Shown here piece after piece: positions 10,793-19,202 of a stretch of DNA of 55,136 bases. Source of the stretch: Fidelibacterota bacterium (lineage in GTDB: Bacteria > Fidelibacterota > Marinisomatia > Marinisomatales > TCS55). Within the stretch, counting starts at the first letter, position 1. Every line of letters begins with the position of its first letter. The notes beneath the pieces are model-generated. The model saw only the letters and a list, made by a program, of their open reading frames with translations. It was not told where the DNA came from and did no database searches. The stretch is taken from the NCBI GenBank assembly GCA_014382015.1, contig JACNKN010000059.1:1-55136 (forward strand), read 5' to 3'. The position numbers and the translations under genes were made by a program.

Positions 10793-10804
10793 GATACTTT
10801 TATC
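10793..10804. promoter_or_regulatory. Candidate operator, GATA-N4-TATC dyad (proximal)
   Basis: GATA-CTTT-TATC, a perfect 4+4 inverted repeat preceded by an extra G, starting 8 bp upstream of the Rrf2 start codon. A second copy lies 61 bp further upstream. The pair is the best candidate for autoregulation of the regulator-nar operon. Function is inferred from position and repetition only. Confidence 0.5.
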
Positions 10805-10853
10805 TACTTTAAAAGTTAAAACGATTGATTAGCCCAATGCAATCATTTTTTCG

Positions 10854-10865
10854 GATATTTTTATC
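10854..10865. promoter_or_regulatory. Candidate operator, GATA-N4-TATC dyad (distal)
   Basis: GATA-TTTT-TATC, also preceded by G and followed by T, so 13 of 14 bases match the proximal copy. Centre-to-centre spacing is 61 bp, close to six helical turns, which would put both sites on nearly the same face of the DNA. Confidence 0.5.
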
Positions 10866-11075
10866 TTCTTATATATTAATATAGATTTCATTGGCCGAAT
10901 GACACTCGACACAACATTCATTCAGTATAATTTTACAGATTTATTATATCTTTCCGCTTATGCTTGGACTCTTTGTAGGCAACCAAAAGGAGGGACATAG
11001 GGAAAAGAGTATATCCACTGCAAACTCGAATTAAATTGTATCGAGCGTCATAGCCAATTTTTCAAAAAGCAATGC

Positions 11076-11202
11076 CATGGCTTGGGGTAGAAAATTTCTT
11101 TTTCCTCCAGGCAAAATAGCCCAGATGGAGAAAAGTAGCATTTTTTCTGATCAAGGAGTACATTTTTCGTTGAACGAGAATTCCCTACCCCATCAGGCCA
11201 TG
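11076..11202. ncRNA. Candidate structured RNA or small inverted-repeat element
   Basis: The two ends pair: 11076-11081 with 11197-11202 (6 bp), 11084-11090 with 11085-equivalent partner 11185-11191 (GGGGTAG with CTACCCC, 7 bp), then AATT at 11093-11096 with 11179-11182. Inside, CTCCA near 11105 pairs with TGGAG near 11126, flanked by a further A/T-rich arm, and TCGT-TGA-ACGA forms a small hairpin at 11167-11177. This gives a branched fold of 127 nt. It could be a small RNA, a leader of the cupredoxin transcript, or a miniature inverted-repeat element. I recognise no known RNA family, and the strand is undecided. Confidence 0.4.
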
Positions 11203-11209
11203 TAATGAA

Positions 11210-11228
11210 TCAATATATCCTATATTGA
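11210..11228. repeat. Palindrome downstream of the foldable element
   Basis: TCAATATA-TCC-TATATTGA, a perfect 8-bp-arm inverted repeat, eight bases after the element at 11076-11202. It could be a protein-binding site or a terminal hairpin. There is no T-run, so it is not a standard terminator. Confidence 0.4.
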
Positions 11229-11586
11229 ATTAATTACTTGCACCAATTAGTATTTTTTACGACCCTTTTCTCCCCCGCTTTGGGAAGAAGATTCACATCC
11301 ACTTTTTATAGGAGCTCAAAATCTGGATATGATCTTTAACTCACACTAAAAGTTTCGTTAAAATATTTCTTAGCGATTCATTAATCCTTTTTATTAGGAT
11401 ATGATCATCCGAATATTAATATTAAAAGTTAATTATCGTCAAGTTTTTAAAATTTATTTTTTTCTGATTTTAGTGATAGTACATTTAAAGTTTTCGATTA
11501 CTTAGTTTCTTGTTTTGGAATTGTTCCTTGGTCTAAATTTGCCAAGTATATTTAACAGCATAATTATTTAAATCAGGAGAATTGTA

Positions 11587-12291
11587 ATGCGTAAAATAAT
11601 GAGTTTAGGATTCATTACTTGCTTAACAATAAGCTTTCTTTCGGCAGGCGAGGTAACAGGATTGGTAAAGTATGTGGGGAAACCACCCAAAGCGAAGCGT
11701 CTTCGTATGGATGCAGATCCCGTATGTGCAGCTTCGCACAGAGAAGCAGCCAAATCTGAATCATTTATAGTCGATGCAGAGGGCAACTTGGCCAATGTTA
11801 TTGTTTATTTAGTAGGAGTGAACTTTAGTGGGAAAACACCCACCACACCTGCTGTTTTGGATCAAAAAGGATGTCTTTATTCCCCCCATGTTTTAGCGGT
11901 AATGACGGGGCAACCCATAGATATATTGAATAGTGACGCTACCATGCATAATATTCATGCCTTACCCAAAGTGAATAAAGAATTCAATAAGGGAATGCCA
12001 AAATCGCTGAAAAAGATTACAACAGTCTTTGAAAAAGCTGAAGATGTTTTTGTAATCAAATGTGACGTACATCCCTGGATGAAAAGTTATACGCAAGTTT
12101 TTGATCATCCTTATTTTGCTGTCACAGGGACTGATGGAACTTTTATTATTTCGAATGTCCCAGATGGTACTTATGAAATAGTCGCCTGGCAGGAAAAATT
12201 CGGAAACAAGCGCACGCTAACCCAGTCTATTTCAGTTAAAGATGGTAAAGCAATTGCAAATTTTAATTTTGAGCGTCCGAAAAAGAAATAG
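11587..12291 (+). CDS. Secreted cupredoxin-like blue-copper protein, copy 1
   Basis: A 234-residue periplasmic protein. A Sec signal peptide covers about 1-20. The middle holds a type-1 copper pattern: H121 in NSDATMHNIH, then C159-x2-H162-x2-M165 (KCDVHPWM), as in plastocyanin/pseudoazurin-like proteins. The C-terminal part (about 178-230) is a carboxypeptidase-regulatory-like beta domain (GTDGTFIISNVPDGTYEIVAW), and the tail is basic. The start has AGGAG seven bases upstream. It is the first of two tandem paralogues and is followed by its own terminator. A role as a mobile electron carrier between the bc complex and a reductase or oxidase is inferred from copper ligands and location; a copper store or methylamine-utilisation-like protein is possible. 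Confidence 0.85.
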   Translation: MRKIMSLGFITCLTISFLSAGEVTGLVKYVGKPPKAKRLRMDADPVCAASHREAAKSESFIVDAEGNLANVIVYLVGVNFSGKTPTTPAVLDQKGCLYSPHVLAVMTGQPIDILNSDATMHNIHALPKVNKEFNKGMPKSLKKITTVFEKAEDVFVIKCDVHPWMKSYTQVFDHPYFAVTGTDGTFIISNVPDGTYEIVAWQEKFGNKRTLTQSISVKDGKAIANFNFERPKKK

Positions 12292-12310
12292 GTATCATTA
12301 CAAAATAGAT

Positions 12311-12350
12311 AAAAAAACCCTCTTCGAACTTCGATGGGGGTTTTTGTTTT
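12311..12350 (+). terminator. Rho-independent terminator after cupredoxin copy 1
   Basis: A-run, then an AACCC.../GGGGGTT stem closing around TTCGAACTTCGA, then a T-run. It begins 20 bp after the stop codon. The same design follows copy 2, so the terminator was part of the duplicated unit. Confidence 0.85.
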
Positions 12351-12492
12351 AGTGAGATTTATTAAATAAGTCAAATATTTATAAAAATATTTTATTTTCT
12401 GACTACTTGTTTTCTTGTTTAGGCTTCGATACTTGAATTATATTTATTCGTTATCTTTGGCAGTAAAACCAAACAAATACAAAAATAATTTA

Positions 12493-13203
12493 ATGAGAAT
12501 ATTATTACTCTGGGCCGTCATGCCCTGCTTTATTGCATCCATCTTGTGGGCTGGAGAAATTACAGGTCGTGTAATATATATAGGGGAATTACCCAAATTA
12601 CGTAGTCTTATCATGGATACAGATTCTGTTTGTGCAGCTTCTAATCAAAAAGCAGTATTAGAAGAATCATTAATAGTTGATACAGATGGAAACTTGGCCA
12701 ATGTTATTGTTTATTTAACCGGGATAACCTTTTATGGTAATCCACCTACTACACCCGCCATTCTCGATCAAAAAAACTGTCTTTATTCACCCCATGTTTT
12801 TGCTGTAATGGCAGGACAACGGTTAGATATTCTTAATAGTGATACAACGATGCATAATGTCCATGCACATCCCAAGATCAATAAAGAATTCAATAGAGGG
12901 ATGCCAAAATCACGCAAAAAGATGTCACATATATTTCCAAAACCTGAAGATGTTTTTGAAATCACGTGCGATGTACACCCTTGGATGAAAAGCTATCTCC
13001 GGGTCTTTGATCACCCTTATTTTGCTGTCACAGGAACTGATGGAACTTTTAATATTTCGAATGTCCCAGATGGTACTTATGAAATAGTCGCCTGGCAGGA
13101 AAAATTCGGAAACAAACGCACGCTAACCCAGTCTATTTCAGTCAAAGATGGTAAGTCAATTGCGAATTTTAGTTTTGAGCGTCCGAAAAAGAAAAAGAAA
13201 TAG
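12493..13203 (+). CDS. Secreted cupredoxin-like blue-copper protein, copy 2
   Basis: A 236-residue paralogue of the preceding gene with the same layout: signal peptide (MRILLLWAVMPCFIASILWA), copper pattern MHNVH...CDVHPWM, and the same C-terminal beta domain. The frame could begin at TTG 12415, but ATG 12493 gives a clean signal peptide. It also sits 81 bp after a TTCTTGTTT word found 80 bp before the ATG of copy 1, so the starts are homologous. No Shine-Dalgarno is visible, unlike copy 1. The last 55 codons are nearly identical in DNA to copy 1 while the first half has diverged, which suggests gene conversion or uneven selection. Confidence 0.85.
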   Translation: MRILLLWAVMPCFIASILWAGEITGRVIYIGELPKLRSLIMDTDSVCAASNQKAVLEESLIVDTDGNLANVIVYLTGITFYGNPPTTPAILDQKNCLYSPHVFAVMAGQRLDILNSDTTMHNVHAHPKINKEFNRGMPKSRKKMSHIFPKPEDVFEITCDVHPWMKSYLRVFDHPYFAVTGTDGTFNISNVPDGTYEIVAWQEKFGNKRTLTQSISVKDGKSIANFSFERPKKKKK

Positions 13204-13221
13204 GTTTCATTTCTATATAGA

Positions 13222-13260
13222 TAAAAAAAGCCCTCTCCGAAATTCGAAGAGGGCTTTTTT
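13222..13260. terminator. Bidirectional terminator between convergent genes
   Basis: AAGCCCTC...GAGGGCTT stem with an A-run on one side and a T-run on the other, so it would work in both directions. It ends cupredoxin copy 2 (plus) and the small Cys-rich gene (minus), whose stop lies 26 bp to the right. Confidence 0.88.
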
Positions 13261-13286
13261 ATTTAAGTCAATTATTTAATACTGGA

Positions 13287-13562
13287 TTAAATCGTCTTTT
13301 TCATTTTGCAGGTTTTCTTATTATCACTCATTTTACAGGTGGATTTATCTCCTTTTTTCAGACAGGTTGACTTATCTGCTTTTTTACCAGCTTCTGAATG
13401 TTTGTCACAATTTCCGTCTTTTTTATCACAGACTTTTCCAGCTTCGTGAGTACATTCTTTTTTACCAGTATCAATTAAATCGGTTGAATTTAATCCATAA
13501 GCCACACCCATTAATCCAATTAACAGGAAACCAAGAATTAAACTATTTTTGATTCGTTTCAT
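13287..13562 (-). CDS. Small secreted Cys/Lys-rich protein, function unknown
   Basis: A 91-residue protein I do not recognise. A hydrophobic signal segment covers about 5-24; the mature part is about 65 residues, over a quarter lysine, with six cysteines in spaced units such as KSTCLKKGDKSTCK and KKTCKMKK. There is no CxxCH, so it is not a cytochrome. The start is set at ATG 13562, which has GGAG five bases upstream; a TTG further out has none. The Cys-Lys repeats could bind metal (copper, given the neighbouring cupredoxins) or form disulfides. It lies between the cupredoxins and the cytochrome complex. Confidence 0.7.
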   Translation of the reverse strand: MKRIKNSLILGFLLIGLMGVAYGLNSTDLIDTGKKECTHEAGKVCDKKDGNCDKHSEAGKKADKSTCLKKGDKSTCKMSDNKKTCKMKKTI

Positions 13563-13639
13563 ATTTTCTCCGCTATTACTTGTTATCAAAATTTATGAAT
13601 AATTTCTTATATCTTTCAATATGAAAAACGAAATTGGAG

Positions 13640-16600
13640 TTACCAGTCTTCATCTCCCCAGTCATCTTCTTCTTCAATGACAAACCCATATCCCTCAGCA
13701 GCAATATGAGCCTTTACAATCTTGGACACATCCGTTGGTCCTGATATTCCCCAGGTATAATCCCGAAGAGCTTCTAATAGTTTTTCTGGTTCAGAATGGA
13801 GTTTTGCCACATTTTTACCCCAGGCTTCTTTCACCGAAGCAAGTGGTTCATCCGATGGTATATAGGGTGCAGGCATCTTTGTTCCGGGCATGATTACCTG
13901 CGGATCCCGAAACCAATCAACCAACCAATCCGGACGAAGACGCTCTTTTACTAAAGCTAAATTCGGTCCCCAAGATAATGCGGCTTGCTTTGGTTTCTGA
14001 CTTCCATAAAAGTGACAATTTTCGCAAGCGCCCATTTCCTGAATTACTTTACCTGCTTTATACCCGGTAGAATTTTTTACAATTGAATGGGGGGCTTCAT
14101 ATGGAATCGTTTGACCATCTTTTAATTGAAAATATTTAATGATGGTATTCCAATCTTCATCTGAAATCATTTCAAAATTAGGCATCCGGACCTGTAAGTT
14201 TGGCCGAATCATTGATGGATTCTTAAAAAACTTAAATAGCCAATCCGGTTGAACTTTCTGACCTTCTGTATCCAAGATTGGTGGTGAAAAAGATAAAACC
14301 AAACTTTTATCTTCAGCCGTGGCATCATCGGCAATTTCACTGAGCCAGGAAGCAATTGTCGGTTGAATTGCACCGCCATCTCCATCGATCGGATGACATC
14401 CTTTGCAGTTATACTGATCAACTAAAATTTGTCCAGCTTCAAGGGCTATATTTCGCTGTGTTCGATTCGGAAGCTTTGAGGGTGGAATCTCATCTTTCAC
14501 TAATCCCATTATAACGGTAACAATTGCATCACGCTCTTGATTATTCATCCCAAAATGAGGCATTCGTAATTTATCCAAAGGACTTTTTACTTTCATTTTA
14601 TAGGTATGATCCTCTAAAGGTATCATGTCAAATATTCGTGGATTGTCCAGTTTTAAATCAAACCAATCCCATTTTGTATGGGGGATTTTATCATGAAAGT
14701 ATCCAAAATCTAATTTAGTGATTAATTTACTTCCTTCAGTCGAAAGAGTTGTTCCAATGGGCTTTGCACCTTCGAAACCATCAATATCATGGCAGCTAAA
14801 ACATCCATATTGACGAATAAGTTTTCCACCCACATAATTTAATTTTTCATCTATTTCCATACGGCCCAATCGTGCCTTTACCTCATCATTTCGTAAAGTT
14901 GACGATAATAATTCGGAAACAATCACATTCAATTCGACTTCATCAACTCCAGGGGTAGGATTCTGTTCGAAGTCTTTATCTCTTTGGCTAATTAAATAGG
15001 CAGAAATATCAGCAGCTTCCTGTTTAGAAAGTCGCAAATTAGGCATTTTTGTTTCAGCATAATATTTTTGTGGATCCCGAATCCAATTGTATATCCAACG
15101 CTGGGTTGTCTTCGAACCCAATTTAATCAATGCAGGTCCGTGTTCACGCCGAAGTGTATTTACGGATTGGAATTCAGCCCTCACTTCTCCTTCGGTTGTA
15201 TGACAACCTAAACAGCCAAGTGAATTCACCAATACCCGTCCATTTTCAGCATTTCCTTTATTTGGCAATCGATCCATTTTAAATAATTCGCTTCTATCAA
15301 ATAAATAGGAAACAATGGCATGGACTTCCTGATTAGTGCGTTTTACTGATTTTGAATCACCATTGTTGATTTGCTTAAAGAAATGGGGCATCCAGGAATT
15401 TTCTCGGAATGCACGTGGTTCATATATCCATTTATAAGCAAAATCTTTTTTGATTTTTGAATTAATTTTTCTTAATCCCGGTCCTGGTTTAGGTACATTT
15501 TCGAACCCATCAATTTGATGGCATCCAAAACATCCACCCTTTTCAACGATTGTCATTCCGAGAGCCAAATTCGGAGAATCTTTAATTGGAATAGAACTGG
15601 CATGACATTTGAGACAGGATGCTTCCACATATTTCAGGGGTAACATTGGTGTTTCCCAATGATGAAGCGGGTGCCACCCCAATTCTTTTTCCCATCTTTC
15701 TGCCATTTCTGGAGTATTCGGGCTATGGGCGGAAGAAATAAAATCTGTACCGCGGCCCCGGCCTGCATGACATCCTGTGCATCCATATTCATTCATGGGA
15801 TGGGGTGAATTCGCTCCCAGGTATAATTCCATGTTTGGGTGAGTCGTATATGGCTGTTGTGCGTTTTCAAATCCTTTTTTATCAATTCCCATATGACAAG
15901 TCATACAACGATCCACTTTCGGAACACCCATAAAAATCATATCATCTTCGATATCTTTAATAACCACCTGTTTTACTTCATAATAGGGATCAATAAAATC
16001 CAAAACGGGAATATCTCTAACAACATTAGCAACTTTATTAGAAAAAGACATTTCTTTAGGATCAATCTTTTTCAATTTTCTATCTAACAAATTTTTATCG
16101 CGGGAAATGGCGACCACTGCATCGCTAGCTTCCTTTAACGATTGGCGTATAACTTTTAACTTATTATTTTCAGCTTCAACTTTGCTTTCTATAACCTCTG
16201 CCGCGAGCTTACTCGCATCAGTTAAAGCGATTAAACTGTTTAAAGACTTTGTGGTAGACTCTAAATCTCCATGGCCATGCTGCGCCTGTTCAAAATTATA
16301 TTTGGCCACATCCAAATCTGCCTTGGAAAACTGATATATCTGATTTTTGGCATACAATTCTGCATCCAATTTTTGAATTTCTCTTTCAATCGCTTCAATC
16401 TCATCTTGATGTGATTCTACTTCATTTTGTGCTGACTCCATTTGATTATTCAAAACAGAATAATCTTTATCGCTTTCTAAAGACAAATTAGCCTCTACAA
16501 TATCAGCACGGGTTTTCTCAATTTCTAATTCCCTGAATTCAATTTGATATTTTTTCCATGGACGATTGAAATCATTCGCAAATGCCAATAGCCAAATGAA

Positions 16601-16678
16601 CGCGAATAGGATACTTGAAATCGCAAACCACTTATTGAGCTTCAGAATATTATAATATCGTTCTTGTTGATTAATCAT
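13640..16678 (-). CDS. Octahaem cytochrome c with membrane anchor and coiled coil
   Basis: A 1012-residue membrane-bound multihaem cytochrome. One helix at about 16-35 anchors it; residues about 45-210 are a charged coiled coil; then come eight CxxCH sites beginning near residues 258, 300, 355, 383, 489, 626, 758 and 885. The later sites open repeated cytochrome c modules, each with a (R/K)MP(N/H)F- or KMP-type methionine segment. The tail is very acidic (EEEDDWGDEDW). It lies 20 bp downstream of the subunit-IV-like gene and closes the bc operon, so it is likely the electron-accepting cytochrome of that complex, in the place of cytochrome c1 or f. I know no standard family name for this architecture. 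Confidence 0.88.
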   Translation of the reverse strand: MINQQERYYNILKLNKWFAISSILFAFIWLLAFANDFNRPWKKYQIEFRELEIEKTRADIVEANLSLESDKDYSVLNNQMESAQNEVESHQDEIEAIEREIQKLDAELYAKNQIYQFSKADLDVAKYNFEQAQHGHGDLESTTKSLNSLIALTDASKLAAEVIESKVEAENNKLKVIRQSLKEASDAVVAISRDKNLLDRKLKKIDPKEMSFSNKVANVVRDIPVLDFIDPYYEVKQVVIKDIEDDMIFMGVPKVDRCMTCHMGIDKKGFENAQQPYTTHPNMELYLGANSPHPMNEYGCTGCHAGRGRGTDFISSAHSPNTPEMAERWEKELGWHPLHHWETPMLPLKYVEASCLKCHASSIPIKDSPNLALGMTIVEKGGCFGCHQIDGFENVPKPGPGLRKINSKIKKDFAYKWIYEPRAFRENSWMPHFFKQINNGDSKSVKRTNQEVHAIVSYLFDRSELFKMDRLPNKGNAENGRVLVNSLGCLGCHTTEGEVRAEFQSVNTLRREHGPALIKLGSKTTQRWIYNWIRDPQKYYAETKMPNLRLSKQEAADISAYLISQRDKDFEQNPTPGVDEVELNVIVSELLSSTLRNDEVKARLGRMEIDEKLNYVGGKLIRQYGCFSCHDIDGFEGAKPIGTTLSTEGSKLITKLDFGYFHDKIPHTKWDWFDLKLDNPRIFDMIPLEDHTYKMKVKSPLDKLRMPHFGMNNQERDAIVTVIMGLVKDEIPPSKLPNRTQRNIALEAGQILVDQYNCKGCHPIDGDGGAIQPTIASWLSEIADDATAEDKSLVLSFSPPILDTEGQKVQPDWLFKFFKNPSMIRPNLQVRMPNFEMISDEDWNTIIKYFQLKDGQTIPYEAPHSIVKNSTGYKAGKVIQEMGACENCHFYGSQKPKQAALSWGPNLALVKERLRPDWLVDWFRDPQVIMPGTKMPAPYIPSDEPLASVKEAWGKNVAKLHSEPEKLLEALRDYTWGISGPTDVSKIVKAHIAAEGYGFVIEEEDDWGDEDW

Positions 16679-16698
16679 GATTCAGTTTAATTCGCTAC

Positions 16699-17817
16699 TT
16701 AAAAGTTGAAAAAATATTCTGGAATAGAAATAATGTATTTCAAGTTAAACATCCATCTTAAGTACATTTTTATTGGCAATGTCAAAGCGGCTAAGATTAA
16801 GACAATAAATAATGAATATCTTGCAACCCCTAATCGTTCAAATAAATTTTTAAGCCATGTCTTGGCCAGCAAAGGCGGTAAAATCATAAAATATCCAAGG
16901 AGAAGTATCATTCCCCATATTTCCCTGATTAGAATATTACCGGGTAACCCCGTACTCAACCATTTCACATATACGAATTCAGATAGATTTATATTGGTCA
17001 ATGCTTCAATTTTATGGCTGTCCCAAAATTCAAATGGGCCAAAGAAGTTCCAGTTTGGACCACGCAATACCGTCCCAATAACGATGAGCAAATTCCATAA
17101 AACCAGCCAGCCAAACATGAAAATTGCAATGGATAGTTTTCTATTTTTAAAACTGTAGTAACCAGATCCTTCTTTATTATTATCCAAATATGGAATCGCC
17201 ATCAAACCGACAATAATTAAACTGGGAAGCACAACACCAGCCATCCACGGGTCAAAATAAACCAACATTTCCTGAAGACCTAAAAAGTACCATGGCGCCT
17301 TAGCAGGATTGGGTGATTCAGATGGGTTCGCGGGCTCCTCTAACGGGGCAGGTAACCCAATAGACCAAACGAGCATAAAAGCAGAAAAAAGAATGATTGT
17401 GATCAATTCTATATAAACTAAATCAGGCCAGACCAATACCTTATCATTTGGCGCATCGTACTGCTCATCTACGGGCTTGCCAGCATCAATCAATTTATCA
17501 TTATTATAAGCTTGGTGCATGGAAAGCCAGGTAAAAAAGAAAACCAGAAAGATTAAACCTGCAATGGGAACATTATCAGGTTTAAGCATGATAGATCTAA
17601 AGTCAGGATCACTCAACCCAGTAACAAAAAAACCAACCAAGAGGGCTGTGATAATCCAAAATGATTTCACACTCCACAATCCATCAAATTTCAATTTTTT
17701 ATGCCATTTTTCAAACCAATCTGTTGGTGGAAAAACAAAGAAAAAGATGATAAATGTGAAGGATACAAGTATCGTCGGCTTTGAAAGTGTATCAATTAAA
17801 TGTTTAAATGCTTCCAT
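16699..17817 (-). CDS. Cytochrome b C-terminal subunit (subunit IV-like) of bc complex
   Basis: A 372-residue membrane protein carrying the C-terminal half of a cytochrome b. The quinol-oxidation region appears as PAKAPWYFLGLQEML at residues 171-185, the counterpart of the PEWY region, with PWYF in place of PEWY as in many menaquinol complexes. It is much longer than plant subunit IV (about 160 residues), with extra helices at both ends (about eight predicted). It starts two bases after the b6-like gene and is followed by the octahaem cytochrome. Together with the b6-like subunit it rebuilds one cytochrome b. Confidence 0.88.
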   Translation of the reverse strand: MEAFKHLIDTLSKPTILVSFTFIIFFFVFPPTDWFEKWHKKLKFDGLWSVKSFWIITALLVGFFVTGLSDPDFRSIMLKPDNVPIAGLIFLVFFFTWLSMHQAYNNDKLIDAGKPVDEQYDAPNDKVLVWPDLVYIELITIILFSAFMLVWSIGLPAPLEEPANPSESPNPAKAPWYFLGLQEMLVYFDPWMAGVVLPSLIIVGLMAIPYLDNNKEGSGYYSFKNRKLSIAIFMFGWLVLWNLLIVIGTVLRGPNWNFFGPFEFWDSHKIEALTNINLSEFVYVKWLSTGLPGNILIREIWGMILLLGYFMILPPLLAKTWLKNLFERLGVARYSLFIVLILAALTLPIKMYLRWMFNLKYIISIPEYFFNF

Positions 17818-17819
17818 TG

Positions 17820-18608
17820 TTACACCGGTGTGGAGATGCCGCCATCCTTACGAATGCGCCAAAAGTGAACAGCCATGAAAATCATAATAATAAAAGGGAG
17901 TCCAATACAGTGAAGTACATAAAAACGCAGCAACGTAGCCTCTCCCAGGAAACGGCCGCCAATTAAAGCAAATCGTATATCACTGGCCATGGTAACAAAA
18001 TTAATATCTCCGATAGCTAAAAGCGCAGCGCCAGGACCTTCACTCCCAATAAAAGGAGTAGCGCGAGCCATGTTAGATCCAACCGTAATTGCCCAAATTG
18101 CTAATTGATCCCAGGGAAGTAAATATCCTGTAAAGCTTAAAAGCAGTGTTAATAGCAAAAGAATCACCCCAATGGCCCAGTTGAATTCTCTCGGCGGTTT
18201 ATATGAGCCCGTCATAAAAACACGGAACATATGAAGCCAGACTGTTATTACCATGGCATGGGCACCCCACCGATGAATTTCCCGCATAATGCCAAATGGG
18301 ACTTGTTCAGCTAAATCAATGATGTCTGTATAAGCATATTCAATTGTTGGCCGATAATAAAACATGAGCAAGATACCCGAAATTGTCAAAATTAAAAATA
18401 GAAAGAACGATAATCCACCCATGCACCAAGTGAATTTTAATTTTACCGCATGTTTTGGCAAGCGGACCGGATGGAGATGTAAAAAGACTGAATTCAACAC
18501 AACCATCATGCGCTGACGCCGTGACTTTGGTACCCCGCCGCCACGGAATATGGAAGTCCAAACCTGACCTTCAGCTAATCGTTTTAATAATCCTTTTTTC
18601 TCTGACAT
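17820..18608 (-). CDS. qcrB: Cytochrome b6-like subunit of Rieske/cytochrome bc complex
   Basis: A 262-residue four-helix cytochrome b N-terminal half. Haem b ligands are H112 and H126 (14 apart, in HRWGAH and WLH) and H233 and H248 (15 apart, the b6 spacing). C62 in WCMGGLSFFL occupies the place of the cytochrome b6 cysteine that binds the extra haem c (haem cn/ci), and FYYRPT follows as in b6. This combination marks a b6f-like or menaquinol-type bc complex, not a mitochondrial-type bc1. It lies between the Rieske and subunit-IV-like genes with gaps of 2-9 bp. It is an inner-membrane protein oxidising menaquinol at the outer face. Confidence 0.94.
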   Translation of the reverse strand: MSEKKGLLKRLAEGQVWTSIFRGGGVPKSRRQRMMVVLNSVFLHLHPVRLPKHAVKLKFTWCMGGLSFFLFLILTISGILLMFYYRPTIEYAYTDIIDLAEQVPFGIMREIHRWGAHAMVITVWLHMFRVFMTGSYKPPREFNWAIGVILLLLTLLLSFTGYLLPWDQLAIWAITVGSNMARATPFIGSEGPGAALLAIGDINFVTMASDIRFALIGGRFLGEATLLRFYVLHCIGLPFIIMIFMAVHFWRIRKDGGISTPV

Positions 18609-18617
18609 AAATCTCTC

Positions 18618-19190
18618 TTATACTTTTAGGAAAGCTTCGGGATCTCCCCACTGGCCTTTTTCCTGTTGAAATTTCTTTGTTTTATCTACAATAATTTGAC
18701 CGTCGTCTGCGAGAACAATTCGAAATCGTTCCAAGGGGCGAGGTGCAGGACCCTCAAAATTAATACCCGTCTTACGAAATCCACTCCCATGACAAGGGCA
18801 TTTAAATTTTTGTTCTGCTGCTAACCAGTTGGGTGTACATCCCAAATGGGTACATACAGTAGATAATGCATAAATACCTTCGCCATCCCGAACGATCCAT
18901 GTACCATATTTTCCCTTCCAGCGAAGGTCCACTTCACCCGCTTGATAATCTTCCGGATATCCTGCACGAAAGGTTTGAACCGGTTCAAATAAAACATTTG
19001 GAAAAAAGAATCTCAGCATCATGGTAAAAAATCCCCCGGTAGCTGCCACAAATGCAATCCACCCTATGGAAAGCCAGGAGAAAAATGATCTACGAGATAC
19101 TTGGGATCCCTCATCAATTTTACCCAGCGCCGCAGGAGGTGGACTGGCTGGTGGTACGGTGACCGATTTTTTTTCTTTTGCCTCGGGCAT
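18618..19190 (-). CDS. qcrA: Rieske iron-sulfur protein of bc complex
   Basis: A 190-residue Rieske protein. A proline-rich cytoplasmic head is followed by SRRSFFSWL (twin-arginine-like, 32-40) and one membrane helix (about 40-60). The [2Fe-2S] boxes are CTHLGC (ligands C113 and H115, disulfide C118) and CPCHGSGF (ligands C131 and H134, disulfide C133). It is the first redox gene of the operon and carries electrons from quinol toward the multihaem cytochrome. Length and motifs are ordinary for the family. Confidence 0.95.
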   Translation of the reverse strand: MPEAKEKKSVTVPPASPPPAALGKIDEGSQVSRRSFFSWLSIGWIAFVAATGGFFTMMLRFFFPNVLFEPVQTFRAGYPEDYQAGEVDLRWKGKYGTWIVRDGEGIYALSTVCTHLGCTPNWLAAEQKFKCPCHGSGFRKTGINFEGPAPRPLERFRIVLADDGQIIVDKTKKFQQEKGQWGDPEAFLKV

Positions 19191-19202
19191 AATAATTTAA
19201 CC

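Larger units (their letters stand above)
10786..11586. other. 800-bp non-coding region between the nar operon and the cupredoxin genes
   Basis: No convincing gene is present in either direction. The stretch separates two divergent transcription units and holds the two GATA dyads (10793-10865), a CTCGA/TCGAG hairpin (11025-11045), a long foldable element (11076-11202), an 8-bp-arm palindrome (11210-11228) and an ATCCT/AGGAT inverted repeat (about 11384-11400). The longest meaningful frame is 42 codons (11077-11205, plus), lies entirely within the foldable element, and is probably chance. No clear FNR box (TTGAT-N4-ATCAA) was found. Confidence 0.7.

Noticed and set aside
11077-11205. 42-codon plus-strand frame in the 800-bp gap
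   Set aside because: It lies entirely inside the inverted-repeat element, has no ribosome binding site and resembles no protein I know.
10786-11586. FNR box for the nar operon
   Set aside because: The nearest candidate near 10826 (TTGAT-N4-CCAAT) matches only the left half-site well.
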